The notes beneath the pieces are model-generated. The model searched no databases, was not told the DNA's origin, and saw only the letters and a program-made list of their open reading frames with translations. A stretch of DNA of 64,000 nt from a bacterium (GTDB lineage Bacteria; Desulfobacterota; DSWW01): the NCBI GenBank assembly GCA_028277985.1, contig JANQFG010000038.1:1-64000 (forward strand), read 5' to 3'. This document shows positions 15,831-24,682 of this stretch, in pieces. The translations under genes were made by a program, and so were the position numbers. Every line of letters begins with the position of its first letter. Position 1 is the first letter of the stretch.

Positions 15831-17987
15831 ATGAGCAAGCTCGGCTCCTACTTGAGAGACCTGTTCAACTCGATCCTGAATTTTCACTATCTTCTTCCGG
15901 TGACCGCCGTTGTCCTCATCCTGATCCTGGGCGCTGCGCTGTACAACGTGGCCGAGGAAACAGGCTATATGCGCGAGCAACTCCGCGAGGACTTCAACCA
16001 GCAGCAGCTGATCCTCGCCCGCCAAGCAGCCCTCCGCATCCACAAGGAGCTGAAGGACATCTCGGCAGAGGTGCGACGCCTGACCGAAGCAATGGAGGGG
16101 GCAGCCCCGTCATCGGCTCTTCACCCGTACATGCGAACTACCCTCGACTACAACCACGGCAAGGGCCTCAAAGAAATCGGACGAGTCTCGGCAGAAGGGG
16201 CTGTGCTCGAGTCGGTCCGTACCACCGACTCGCCGCTTTTGGAACACTCGAAGATCCCGGCCGGTTGCCTCGTGGACGAACCGAAAGCCATATTTCTCGG
16301 GCCCCTCCAGGTGCGAGGCGATAAATCAGAAGACAAGGTCGTTGTCGGTCTCGTCTGCTCTTCAATGAAGGGCAAACGCTTCGACGGCCAGGTACTCTAC
16401 GGCGTGGTGGACGTGACCCACCTGCTGCGCACGACGGCCGAGGGTATCCGTTCCGGCAAGACCGGCTACGCCTGGGTGCTGGACGAGCAGGGCCGCTTTC
16501 TCTTCCATCCGGACCGCGACTTCATCGGCAAGAACGCCTTCACGGCCCGCGCCGAGCGGGAGCCCTACATCAGCTTCAACGAAATCAACCGGATCATGAA
16601 GGAGAGCATGCTCACCGGGGAGGAAGGGTCGGGGAATTACGTGAGCGGTTGGCATAGAGGGGTCGAGGGCGAGATGGCCAAGCTCATCGCCTACTCGCCG
16701 GTCCGGACGACGACCCTCCCGCCCGGAAGACTCTGGTCCGTGGCCGTTTCCGCTCCCACCAGCGAGGTAGCCGCAACGGTGGACGAGATGCGGAGCCGGC
16801 AACTGATCACACAGATCGCGATCATCGGCGTGATGTTCGGGTTCGCCCTGCTGGTGGTGGTCTACCAGAGGCGGAGCGCAAGATCCCTGAAGAGGCAGGT
16901 GAGCGTGCAAGAGGAGTTCATCTCCTCGGTCGTGCAGAACTCGGTGGATGCGATCATCTTCATCGACAATGACAACCAGGTCAAGATGTGGAACAAGGGG
17001 GCGGAGATGACCTTCGGCTACACAGCCGAAGAGATGCTGGGTAGCCGGTTTCGGCGCCTGATCCCGCCGGACATCGACGCAGATGAAGAACTGGGCCGCA
17101 TCCGGGAAGAGGTGCAGCAAAAGGGGTTCCTCAGGAACTACCAGGCGCAGCGGATCACCAAATCCGGCAAACGCATCACCGTGAACATCTCCCGCACGAT
17201 GCTCTACAACAAGCAGGGGCAACCCCTGGGAAGCACAGCGATTATCACGGACATGAGCGAAAAGCTGGAAATGGACAAACACATCTACAACACGGAGAAG
17301 CTTGCGTCCATCGGGATCCTGGCCGCCGGCGTGGCCCACGAAATCAACAACCCCCTTGCCGTCATTCTCGGATTCACCGACCTGCTCAAGGAGAAGTTTG
17401 AAAAGGGCACGCCCGAGAGGGAAGACCTCCAGTTGATCGAGGGCAACGCAAACCACGCCAAGCAGATCGTCGAGAACCTGCTCGGCTTTGCCCGTGTCAC
17501 CGAAGGACTGGAGGATCACGTCGATATCAACCGGGCCCTGACCACCGTCAGCAATATCGTTCAGAACACACTGATGACCAAGAAGGTCGAATTCGTGAGC
17601 GAAATCGGCGAAAATCTCCCCCCGGTGGCCGGCGACGCGAGAGAATTTCAGCAGGTCGTGTTCAATCTCATCAACAATGCAGTGGCCGCCATGGATGAGG
17701 AGGGGGGAATCCTGACCCTGAAAGCGTGGGCGGAAGACGCCAAGGTGCTCGTCCAGGTCCAGGACACGGGCGCCGGAATCCCGGACCGGATCAAGGGACA
17801 GATCTTCGATCCTTTCTTCACGACGAAGAAGGTGGGGCAGGGGACAGGCCTCGGGCTTTCGCTCTGTTACGGGATCGTTCAGAAGTACGGCGGCAGAATG
17901 GATTTCACCAGCGTGTCTCGGGAAGACACGCAGGACGCCCCAAGTGGAACCACCTTCACGGTGACCATGCCGCTTTACGAGGCCTGA
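15831..17987 (+). CDS. Sensor histidine kinase, Cache-PAS-HisKA-HATPase
   Basis: The protein has 718 residues. A membrane helix (about 20-42) is followed by a periplasmic Cache-like sensor (about 45-320, containing GYAWVLDEQGRFLFHPDRDFIG), a second helix (about 323-345), a PAS domain (about 355-470), a HisKA phosphoacceptor (LASIGILAAGVAHEINNP) and a HATPase with N box (NLINNAVAAMDE), G1 (DTGAGIP), F box (IFDPFFTTK) and G2 (GTGLGLSL). No response regulator is adjacent, so it is an orphan in this window. The start at 15831 lies about 6 nt after AAAGGCGG. It likely senses a small molecule in the periplasm and signals to an unlinked regulator. Confidence 0.93.
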   Translation: MSKLGSYLRDLFNSILNFHYLLPVTAVVLILILGAALYNVAEETGYMREQLREDFNQQQLILARQAALRIHKELKDISAEVRRLTEAMEGAAPSSALHPYMRTTLDYNHGKGLKEIGRVSAEGAVLESVRTTDSPLLEHSKIPAGCLVDEPKAIFLGPLQVRGDKSEDKVVVGLVCSSMKGKRFDGQVLYGVVDVTHLLRTTAEGIRSGKTGYAWVLDEQGRFLFHPDRDFIGKNAFTARAEREPYISFNEINRIMKESMLTGEEGSGNYVSGWHRGVEGEMAKLIAYSPVRTTTLPPGRLWSVAVSAPTSEVAATVDEMRSRQLITQIAIIGVMFGFALLVVVYQRRSARSLKRQVSVQEEFISSVVQNSVDAIIFIDNDNQVKMWNKGAEMTFGYTAEEMLGSRFRRLIPPDIDADEELGRIREEVQQKGFLRNYQAQRITKSGKRITVNISRTMLYNKQGQPLGSTAIITDMSEKLEMDKHIYNTEKLASIGILAAGVAHEINNPLAVILGFTDLLKEKFEKGTPEREDLQLIEGNANHAKQIVENLLGFARVTEGLEDHVDINRALTTVSNIVQNTLMTKKVEFVSEIGENLPPVAGDAREFQQVVFNLINNAVAAMDEEGGILTLKAWAEDAKVLVQVQDTGAGIPDRIKGQIFDPFFTTKKVGQGTGLGLSLCYGIVQKYGGRMDFTSVSREDTQDAPSGTTFTVTMPLYEA

Positions 17988-17993
17988 TCCCGG

Positions 17994-18200
17994 GAGATTG
18001 CTTCGCTCCGCTCGCAATGTCCTATATTGCCGGAGATTGCGAGGGCGCGTGAGCGCCCGCGGCAACCCCTCGGCACCGTGAATTCCTTCTCCCCTCCGGA
18101 GCGTGTCGATAAATGGACTATCTCAACGATTCTGTCATGCCTGCGAAGCCTGCCCCCCGCCTACAGACTGCGGGGGGCAGGCTTCGTAGAAATGATGGGG
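17994..18200. repeat. Dispersed repeats, families D and C
   Basis: GGGAGATTGCTTCGCTCCGCTCGCAATGTC and GGAGATTGCGAGGGCGCGTGAGCGCCCGCGGCAAC are family D copies. At 18134-18192, TGTCATGCCTGCGAAGCCTGCCCCCCGC...GCGGGGGGCAGGCTTCGTAG forms a long hairpin of family C character. They lie between the histidine kinase and the serine hydrolase. Confidence 0.65.
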
Positions 18201-18255
18201 AATAAGCGTTCTTAGACACCCCCTCGAGGGAGAGGGGATAGAGGAGGAGCAACGC

Positions 18256-19509
18256 ATGAAGATTAACAAGACCAGGCTGCTGTTTGGTTTTCTCCTGCTC
18301 CTTCTGACCGCAGTCCCTTGGATGGCCGGGTGCAGCAGCGACGAGGCTGTCCAAAGCGAGGGCAACGGAGCCCCCGCGCGGCCTGAGCCGCCCTATGACT
18401 GGGCCGACCCGGATCTTGCGAGCCGCCTCGACCAGGCCCTGGAGGGCTGGGTCGAGGATTTGGGGCTCTACGGTGCTGCGGCCGTCGTCACGACTCCGGG
18501 ATGGCTCGACTGGTCTGCCGCCACCGGCGTGCGCGACCTGGATACGATGGAGCCCTTTCGGGTCGACGAGCTTGCCCGCATCGCAAGCGCCACGAAGACG
18601 CATACGGCAGCCGTCATCCTGCAACTCGTGGACGAGGGCCCGTTCACGCTTGAGAGGACCCTGGCCGCTGTTGCGCCCGGTTACCCGAACGCCGCCAACA
18701 TCACCGTCCGGCATCTCCTCCAGCATCGGAGTGGGATCCCTGACATTCAGCTCGTGGACGGTGTCTTTATTGCTGCCGTGCTCTTACAGCCGGAGAGATG
18801 GTGGATTCCCGGGGAGGTCCTCAGGTGGACCTACCTGCCCTTTCCGCTCTACAACATCTTTTCGGGGGAGTTCGTGCCCAGGGAGCCGGTCGGGGCGCCC
18901 GGTGAAAAGTACCACTATTCTCAGCCCGGCTACTTTGGGCTCGGGATCATCATCGAGACGCTGACCGGAAAGGACCTCGCAACCGTTTACCGGGAGCGCA
19001 TCTTCCAGACCCTCGGAATGACCGAAGCGTACCTGCCCGGCGAGAACGAGCCTTTCGAACCCTGGGGCTACACCAGCCTGTTCGGCCTCCTGGAGGAGAA
19101 GGTCCCGAGTACGGAACTGGCGAGTTCTCCAAACGGGCTGAACAGCGTGGGGTGGGCAGCAGGGGGGATCGTCGCCAATGCCCGCAACCTGGTGACGTTC
19201 CTGTCGGCGTTCGTGGAAGGGCGCCTGTGCTCCGAGGAGAGAATCGCCGACGCGATGGAATGGCTGGCCATGAATCCGGACGACGTCGAGGGCGAAGGAG
19301 AGTACGGACTCGGGTTGGTCAGACGCTACTACGACGGGTTCACCACCCTGGGGCACGATGGTGCGCTGCCGGGCAGCGGCTCCGTCATGCGGTACATCCC
19401 CGCGCTCGATGTCTATGTAGGCGCCGTCACCAACACGGACGGCAGGAACCCCGAGGTGCCCGACCTGGTCGAACGGGTTCATGCCGCACTGCTGAACGAA
19501 GTCCCGTAA
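18256..19509 (+). CDS. Serine hydrolase lipoprotein, beta-lactamase/D-Ala-carboxypeptidase family (class C-like)
   Basis: The protein has 417 residues with lipobox WMAGC (Cys26). The catalytic SxxK is S111-A-T-K114. The second motif is Tyr-based (YSQPGY rather than the usual YSN). The third element appears as GHDGALPGSGS, an HxG form typical of the EstB/penicillin-binding-protein-like esterases rather than true beta-lactamases. It therefore probably hydrolyses an ester or D-amino-acid peptide in the periplasm; antibiotic resistance should not be assumed. RBS GAGGAGCAACGC precedes the ATG. It is followed by a converging MAPEG gene. Confidence 0.88.
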   Translation: MKINKTRLLFGFLLLLLTAVPWMAGCSSDEAVQSEGNGAPARPEPPYDWADPDLASRLDQALEGWVEDLGLYGAAAVVTTPGWLDWSAATGVRDLDTMEPFRVDELARIASATKTHTAAVILQLVDEGPFTLERTLAAVAPGYPNAANITVRHLLQHRSGIPDIQLVDGVFIAAVLLQPERWWIPGEVLRWTYLPFPLYNIFSGEFVPREPVGAPGEKYHYSQPGYFGLGIIIETLTGKDLATVYRERIFQTLGMTEAYLPGENEPFEPWGYTSLFGLLEEKVPSTELASSPNGLNSVGWAAGGIVANARNLVTFLSAFVEGRLCSEERIADAMEWLAMNPDDVEGEGEYGLGLVRRYYDGFTTLGHDGALPGSGSVMRYIPALDVYVGAVTNTDGRNPEVPDLVERVHAALLNEVP

Positions 19510-19520
19510 AGCCCGCGAAG

Positions 19521-19550
19521 GCGTCATCCCCGCGAAGGCGGGGATCCATC
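19521..19550. repeat. Dispersed repeat, family C
   Basis: GCGTCATCCCCGCGAAGGCGGGGATCCATC is the cleanest copy of this palindrome in the window. It is located between the converging stops of the serine hydrolase and MAPEG genes. Confidence 0.75.
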
Positions 19551-19553
19551 GGC

Positions 19554-19967
19554 TCAGAAAAGCTCCCGCACCGCCATCACCATGATCAGAACCCATCCGA
19601 TCAGGAATACAGGGAAGCGGATGGACACACGATTGAACGTGAACTGCACGATCGAGTGCAGCACCCGCGAGCCGAAAAAGCCCCAGGCGCAGTACACATG
19701 GATCGAATCCGCGTGTCCCATGGCCCAGATGTAGAAGATCAGGGCATAGAAGACGGTCGGCACCTCGAACAGGTGATTGTAGTTGTCCGCGATTTGCCGG
19801 GCCGGATTCGGCAGCTGCTGCAGGGCAACGACGTGTTTCGCGTCCTCCATATCGACGCCTGTCTGACTCATCGCCCTTGCGCGAGTGGAAATCATGCAGA
19901 CGAAGACCACTGCATGCAGGAGTACCATCGCCAGAACCGGTTGGAGAATGCAGCCTGCTTCCATCAT
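19554..19967 (-). CDS. MAPEG family membrane protein
   Basis: The protein has 137 residues and four membrane helices. The motif ..RQIADNYNHLFEVPTVFYAL.. and the late GSRVLHSIVQFTFNRVSIRFPVF stretch match the membrane-associated eicosanoid/glutathione metabolism superfamily (the E-N-P and R-x-H-N-like signature regions). Length is normal for the family. Bacterial members are often glutathione-dependent transferases or peroxidases, but many have no known substrate. AGGAGG lies just before two consecutive ATG codons (19967 and 19964); the second has the better spacing. Confidence 0.88.
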   Translation of the reverse strand: MMEAGCILQPVLAMVLLHAVVFVCMISTRARAMSQTGVDMEDAKHVVALQQLPNPARQIADNYNHLFEVPTVFYALIFYIWAMGHADSIHVYCAWGFFGSRVLHSIVQFTFNRVSIRFPVFLIGWVLIMVMAVRELF

Positions 19968-20051
19968 TCACCTCCTGGGTTTGCGTTGGTGAGATGAAAG
20001 CACAGTCCCTGTGAAATGTCATCACCCATTTGGGGGATGGACATTTGTGGG

Positions 20052-20079
20052 GAAAGAAATAGATCCGTCCCCTTTTTTA
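20052..20079. repeat. Half REP element, family A
   Basis: AAGAAATAGATCCGTCCCCTTTTTT is the right arm of the family A palindrome without its partner. It overlaps the 3' end of the NorD-like gene, whose stop lies inside the element. Confidence 0.7.
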
Positions 20080-22854
20080 AGTGGTGACCTTGCGGTAGAG
20101 CTTGAGCAGGGCCTCGGGCAGGGAGAGGATGTCGTGGATGACCATGTACTGGGACTCCGGGCACATCTTCCTCAGGTAGTCCTCGCCCCGGCGGTCCACG
20201 GTGATGCAGTAGGTGTAGGTGCCGTCCCTCTCCAGCTCGGCCAGGGCCTGCGCCGTATCCTGCACCCCGTACTCATGGCTGGTGCGGTCGTATCCATAGT
20301 CCTGGTCCTGGGGAAACCCATCGCTGATCAGGAAGACATTCTTGCGGCGGGCATCCTCCTTGGAGAGCTTGGCCCTGCAGTGCCGCAAGGCGGTGCCCAT
20401 GCGGGTGCTGCCTTTCGGTTCGATCGCCCCGATCCGGTCCTTCACCTGGTTCGTGTACCGCTGCGAGAATTCCTTGATCGTATAGAAATCCACCTGATTG
20501 CGGCCGCACCCGGAAAAGCCAAAGATGCCGTACCGGTCGCCCAGCACGCCCAGGGCCTCTGCCAGCAGGACCAGGGCCTCCTTCTCCATGTCGATGATCC
20601 GCTTCTGGGCGCTCGTGCCTTCCGCTGTCTGCACGCTCGATGAGAGGCTCGTCCTCAGGCCGGAGAGCACCCGCGAGAGCTCGTCCCCGCGGTCCTCGGG
20701 CCAGTCGTCACTTTCTCCCGCCGTGGCCGTTGTGCCCGAAGGGGCTGTCTCCTCGCCCTCCTCTTCCACGGGCACGCAGACCGGCTCGCTCGTGCTCGAG
20801 CTCATGTCGACCAGGAAGACCGTGCAGACGTCCCTCTGCACCTTTCTGCGCTGCTGGTAGAGCCGGTTCGTGCCGGGCAGCCCGGACATGCGGTCGATCA
20901 GATGCTCCACCGCCCGGTCCAGGTCGATCTCCTCTCCGTCCAGAAGGGATTTCTCCTTCCGATACTCTTCGGGCCGTATCTTCTCGAACTGCTTGCGCAC
21001 GGACGGGATGAGCGGCCCGTAGATGGCGCGCACCTGCGCGGCGAAATCCTCGCCGTCCGGGCGGACCTCCCTCTCCAGCAACCGGCACCAGCCCGCCCTG
21101 TAGTCGTTGATCGTGTAGTCCCACTCATCATAATAATAGACCGTCGCGTCCGTTTCCCTTGCGGTCCGCCTGTGCTCCCGCCTGAGCAGCGAGAGCATCT
21201 GCCCCTTCAAGGCCCTGCCGTCCTCCTGCTTCTTCTTCAGGTGCGACATGAGCGGGAAGGTCTGCGAGGGGTTCTGGAAGTAGAGGCCCGGGCCGTCGAA
21301 GGCCTCGTCCCGGATGCTCTCCACGGTGATCTCCACGCCCATTTCGAGTAGCTTTTTCAGCTCGTCCAGCGACATGATCTGCCTGGGGGCGTTCGGATCG
21401 TCGGACTGGGCGCCTTCCAGATGTTCGGCCATCTGCAGGCCCTTCTGCACCTCCCCCAGGTCCGTCTCGCCGCGAAACTCCAGCGGCGCGTCCAGATCCC
21501 CGAGCGATTCCGCCTCCCCCGCGTCGGCATCCAGCTCTGCCCCGAGGGCCTCCATGAAAGTGACGCTGGCGAGTTCATCATCGGAGAGGTATTCCAGGTC
21601 CGCACCGTACATCTGGTCTTCCGGCCACGGACCGGCCAGTGGGATCCGGGTCTTCAGAATCCCCTGGAAGAACCAGTAGACCTCTGTTGCGGCGACCGCC
21701 GAATCCTCTGCCGTTGCTCCGGGCGCGAAGGCGGGTGCGAGCCGCTCCGCCACAAGCCGCCAGATGTGGGCGAGCCCGGGCGGCACCGCATCCGGCTTCC
21801 TCTTCGGGTCCAGAGAGATCCTGAGGAGCATCTCCATGAGCGAGGCGCCAAGAGTCAGGCCGGCCATGTCCGGCCGCTTCGAGAGGATGTCGTCGATGAA
21901 AGGGCCCATGTCCGCATCGAGCCCCGGGTAGCCGCGCCGAAGGTGCGCGTCCACGCGTCCGTCCTCGGCGAATACGAAGATCCTCTGTGCGAGGCCCGGG
22001 CGGGGGAACAAGTGAAAGAAGACTTGCAGATCCGAGAGGAAGTCCTCCTGTTCCTCCCTCCTCTGGAGTTCCGGCTTCCAGCTGCCCAGGACCGGATGCC
22101 TGGCCACCCGTTCGAGAAACGCGAGCAGGCCGAAGCCGAAAGTCTTCGCCTCGTGATATCCGGCCTGGTGTGCCGCAAGGATCCGGTAGAAGAGCCGGTT
22201 CTCGTGATGCGTGGCAAAGGCCTGCACCGCCGGCGGCAGGAAGATCCCATGGCCGTCCGAGTAGGGGAAGAGCCATGGCCGCCCGCCGGCAAATCCGGCG
22301 AGGGCCTCTCCAGCGCTCTGCACCTCGAGCCGCTTTCCGCTGACTGCATGCACATACAGGCGAAGCGAATCCCGGATCTCGTCCAGATGGACCGTGCAGT
22401 CCGCCCGCCTCAGGCCCTGTCGGGCAGAGCGGGAGTGGAGATCGAAATAGGCGCGCCCGGCCGAAGGGTTTCTCGCCAGGAGCTGCAGACCCTCATCCAC
22501 CCACTTGCCGATGTTCTCGCTGCCGAGGGCAGTGCTCAGGTGCAGAAGGTGGGAGAGGAAACCGTAAGCAGCGGTCACCGAGGCACAGGAGATCCGGGTC
22601 GCGTGCCGGATGCCCTCCTCGGCCACATCGTCCGGCAGGATGCGTGCAAGATCCGGCAGCCACTCCAACAGGCTTTGGGCCTGCACCGGCGCGCCCTCCG
22701 CGATCGAGCGGACGAGTTCGAGGGCAGAGGAATGCAGGCCGGGAGCCATCCGGGCCTCAAAGGCCTCGATCTTTGCACGGGTTCGGGAGCTCGACCGGGC
22801 CGGCCGGCCCTTCCGGGGCAGACCCTGGTCCAGCAATTGGATTAGATCGTCCAT
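20077..22854 (-). CDS. NorD/CbbO-type von Willebrand factor A protein
   Basis: The protein has 925 residues. The C-terminal third is a VWA domain with MIDAS motif DMSSSTS, and the conserved late block has LISDGFPQDQDYGYDRTSHEYGVQDTAQAL. It ends with the family-typical QYMVIHDILSLPEALLKLYRKVT. The long N-terminal region is all-helical in appearance. Characterised NorD/CbbO proteins pair with an NorQ/CbbQ AAA+ ring to remodel a target enzyme (nitric oxide reductase or Rubisco). The partner gene lies immediately upstream with a 9-nt gap. No nor or rbc gene is in the window, so the client is unknown. The 3' end runs into a half REP. Confidence 0.9.
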   Translation of the reverse strand: MDDLIQLLDQGLPRKGRPARSSSRTRAKIEAFEARMAPGLHSSALELVRSIAEGAPVQAQSLLEWLPDLARILPDDVAEEGIRHATRISCASVTAAYGFLSHLLHLSTALGSENIGKWVDEGLQLLARNPSAGRAYFDLHSRSARQGLRRADCTVHLDEIRDSLRLYVHAVSGKRLEVQSAGEALAGFAGGRPWLFPYSDGHGIFLPPAVQAFATHHENRLFYRILAAHQAGYHEAKTFGFGLLAFLERVARHPVLGSWKPELQRREEQEDFLSDLQVFFHLFPRPGLAQRIFVFAEDGRVDAHLRRGYPGLDADMGPFIDDILSKRPDMAGLTLGASLMEMLLRISLDPKRKPDAVPPGLAHIWRLVAERLAPAFAPGATAEDSAVAATEVYWFFQGILKTRIPLAGPWPEDQMYGADLEYLSDDELASVTFMEALGAELDADAGEAESLGDLDAPLEFRGETDLGEVQKGLQMAEHLEGAQSDDPNAPRQIMSLDELKKLLEMGVEITVESIRDEAFDGPGLYFQNPSQTFPLMSHLKKKQEDGRALKGQMLSLLRREHRRTARETDATVYYYDEWDYTINDYRAGWCRLLEREVRPDGEDFAAQVRAIYGPLIPSVRKQFEKIRPEEYRKEKSLLDGEEIDLDRAVEHLIDRMSGLPGTNRLYQQRRKVQRDVCTVFLVDMSSSTSEPVCVPVEEEGEETAPSGTTATAGESDDWPEDRGDELSRVLSGLRTSLSSSVQTAEGTSAQKRIIDMEKEALVLLAEALGVLGDRYGIFGFSGCGRNQVDFYTIKEFSQRYTNQVKDRIGAIEPKGSTRMGTALRHCRAKLSKEDARRKNVFLISDGFPQDQDYGYDRTSHEYGVQDTAQALAELERDGTYTYCITVDRRGEDYLRKMCPESQYMVIHDILSLPEALLKLYRKVTT

Positions 22855-22863
22855 TTGGATCTT

Positions 22864-23769
22864 CTATGGAAACACCGAATCGATCAGGTCCTCGATCGCC
22901 CGGTTCATGTCCGGGTCGTCCGTGACCGAGGCCGACAGGGTGATTCTGCAGGCCAGCCTGGGAGCAATTCCGCTCAGGATCAGCCGCCCGGCGTAGATCA
23001 AAAGCCGCGTGCTCACGCCCTCCTCGAGCCCCTGCTGCTTCAGATGAAACGTCTTCTCCCCGAGCAGGGCGAGCTGCAGGGCCTGCTCGGGCGGCAGCCC
23101 GCACTCGTGGGTGACGATGTTCGCATTCATCTCGGGCGTCGGGTATCCGAACTCGATCGTCACGAACCGCTGCCTCGTGCTCTGTTTCAGATCCTTTGCA
23201 ACACTCTGGTAGCCGGGGTTGTACGAAATCACGAGCAGGAAGTCCGGGTGGGCCTCCAGGATCTGTCCCTTCTTGTCCAAGGGCAGGAACCTGCGGTAGT
23301 CGGTCAGGGGGTGAATCAGGACCAGCGTGTCCTTGCGGGCCTCCACGACCTCGTCCAGGTAGCAGATCGCCCCTGAGCGAACCGCCTTGGTCAGGGGCCC
23401 GTCCGCCCAGACCGTGCTCGCCCCGTCGATCAGGTATCTCCCGACCAGGTCCGTGGCGGTCAGGTCTTCGTGGCAGGCAACCGTGATGAGCTTGAGGTGC
23501 TCCAGGTTCCGGGCCACGGATTCGTCGCCTTCGGCCGCACGCCCCGTTCCAAGCCCTCCCTTGAGTCGGTAGGTCATGTACTCCACGAAACGGGTCTTGC
23601 CGCAGCCGGTCGGCCCCTTGAGCAACACGGGCAACCGGTTGTGGTAGGCCGCTTCGAAAAGCTCGATCTCATCCCCAATTGGGAGGTAGAAGGGCTCCTC
23701 CGAATCCACGTCCGGTTCATATTCTCGTACAGAGTGTTTCTTTGACGGATCCGCTTTCGCAGGCGACAT
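22864..23769 (-). CDS. MoxR-type AAA+ ATPase, NorQ/CbbQ family
   Basis: The protein has 301 residues. It has Walker A GPTGCGKT (52-59), Walker B-like [12 protein letters not shown], a sensor/Arg region around [14 protein letters not shown] and the C-terminal lid of the CbbQ/NirQ/NorQ/GpvN group. The ATG at 23769 (MSPAKADP) is chosen over the tracked TTG at 23844, because the extra 25 residues are not family-like and the TTG lacks an RBS. The gene forms a bicistron with the NorD-like VWA gene. Expected role: ATP-driven remodelling chaperone for a metalloenzyme, with the VWA protein as adaptor. Confidence 0.9.
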   Translation of the reverse strand: MSPAKADPSKKHSVREYEPDVDSEEPFYLPIGDEIELFEAAYHNRLPVLLKGPTGCGKTRFVEYMTYRLKGGLGTGRAAEGDESVARNLEHLKLITVACHEDLTATDLVGRYLIDGASTVWADGPLTKAVRSGAICYLDEVVEARKDTLVLIHPLTDYRRFLPLDKKGQILEAHPDFLLVISYNPGYQSVAKDLKQSTRQRFVTIEFGYPTPEMNANIVTHECGLPPEQALQLALLGEKTFHLKQQGLEEGVSTRLLIYAGRLILSGIAPRLACRITLSASVTDDPDMNRAIEDLIDSVFP

Positions 23770-24015
23770 CGTGGGCTCACTTTGCTTGGGTAAAAAGTTC
23801 AGGAACGAATTACTAATATACAACACTTCTTTTTCTGACTTCAAACCTGCCGGATCAAGAGGGTGGATTCGGTCCCTGCCCCGATGGTTGCCGAAAAGGT
23901 CGAATTGCGACGATTTTTCTTGACGGGTTTCCCAGGCAGTAGCATAATAATTGATACAATCGATATAATTGATATGGTTATGTGAATTTGAACTCCGGTA
24001 CGGGAGGCAGAGGAA

Positions 24016-24285
24016 GTGTTGAGAATCGTGACCGCCATGAAGGCTAGAAAGAACTTGGGCGAAATCCTCGAGGAGGTCTTCTACAAGCAGGACAGCTTCG
24101 TGATCAAGAGAGGGAAGAAGGCGATGGCCGTCGTCCTGCCGCTCGAGGAATACGAGGCATACCGTCGGCAGCGGGATGAGGATTTCCGGGTGTACGACGA
24201 GATACGAGAGCAGAGCGCGACATATGGGACCGGCGAAGTCGAAGAGGACGTGCAGGACGCGATCGAGGCAGTACGAAAGGGCTGA
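24016..24285 (+). CDS. Antitoxin, Phd/YefM-like (type II toxin-antitoxin)
   Basis: The protein has 89 residues. The N-terminal [17 protein letters not shown]...[17 protein letters not shown] pattern is typical of Phd/YefM DNA-binding antitoxins, followed by an acidic toxin-wrapping tail. The start is GTG 24016 after GGAGGCAGAGGAA. An ATG overlaps its stop codon (TGATG), as expected for a translationally coupled toxin, but that frame stops after eight codons (next entry). An AT-rich promoter-like area with repeated ATTGATA..ATCGATATAATTGATAT lies just upstream (about 23949-23975) and could hold the autoregulatory operator. Confidence 0.85.
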   Translation: MLRIVTAMKARKNLGEILEEVFYKQDSFVIKRGKKAMAVVLPLEEYEAYRRQRDEDFRVYDEIREQSATYGTGEVEEDVQDAIEAVRKG

Positions 24286-24311
24286 TGCTCAGAGCGGTCG
24301 TCGATAGATAG
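24285..24311 (+). pseudogene. Remnant of a PIN-domain toxin gene (first 8 codons)
   Basis: Reads MLRAVVDR then stop. PIN-family toxins partnered with such antitoxins commonly begin MLRAVVDTNV, where the Asp is the first metal ligand, so the sequence matches the first seven residues and then diverges. The TGATG overlap with the antitoxin stop supports it being the toxin start. The rest of the toxin is absent from the following 370 nt in all frames I read. Confidence 0.55.
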
Positions 24312-24682
24312 GAAGTAACCCCCTTATTCGGCGATTTCTCCGTTTGGATCAACGGCCCTCCCCGCGAAGGCCCCGAACCTCCTTCTTGCGCCCGCTCAAT
24401 TCGGATAACATCTTTATCAAAAAACATGCCTCCGAAACCCATCAATTCCGCACGACGAACTCAGATATAAAACGGGGTCCCTGTGTGATAGAAGCCCGCA
24501 AAGAAATTTTAATAATCAACAGATTATTTTATTGAATAGGTTCTTTCTTCCTCCTTGACTCCTCGACCCGTCCGCACTATGGAAACACAAGCAACGCCGA
24601 CACGGGAATCCCGAGCTGAACGAGGCGTCGTCCCCCAAAAAGAGGGGATCGCTGGGCGCCCACTTATGCCGAGACAGCGGAT
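24312..24682. other. Intergenic region with possible structured leader
   Basis: No gene is seen. Before the next CDS, 24591-24662 can fold on the plus strand: ACGCC/GGCGT closes a helix around a CGGG-AATC..CCCG hairpin, followed by CCCC/GGGG and the palindrome TGGGCGCCCA. It matches no riboswitch class I can name. Confidence 0.3.

Noticed and set aside
16362-18065. 567-aa minus-strand ORF opposite the histidine kinase
   Set aside because: The plus strand has complete Cache, PAS, HisKA and HATPase motifs; the minus frame is His/Asp/Arg-rich noise.
18256-19509. Reading the class C-like hydrolase as an antibiotic-resistance beta-lactamase
   Set aside because: The second and third active-site motifs deviate (YSQ, HDG) toward esterase/carboxypeptidase relatives, and the protein is a lipoprotein in an ordinary chromosomal setting.
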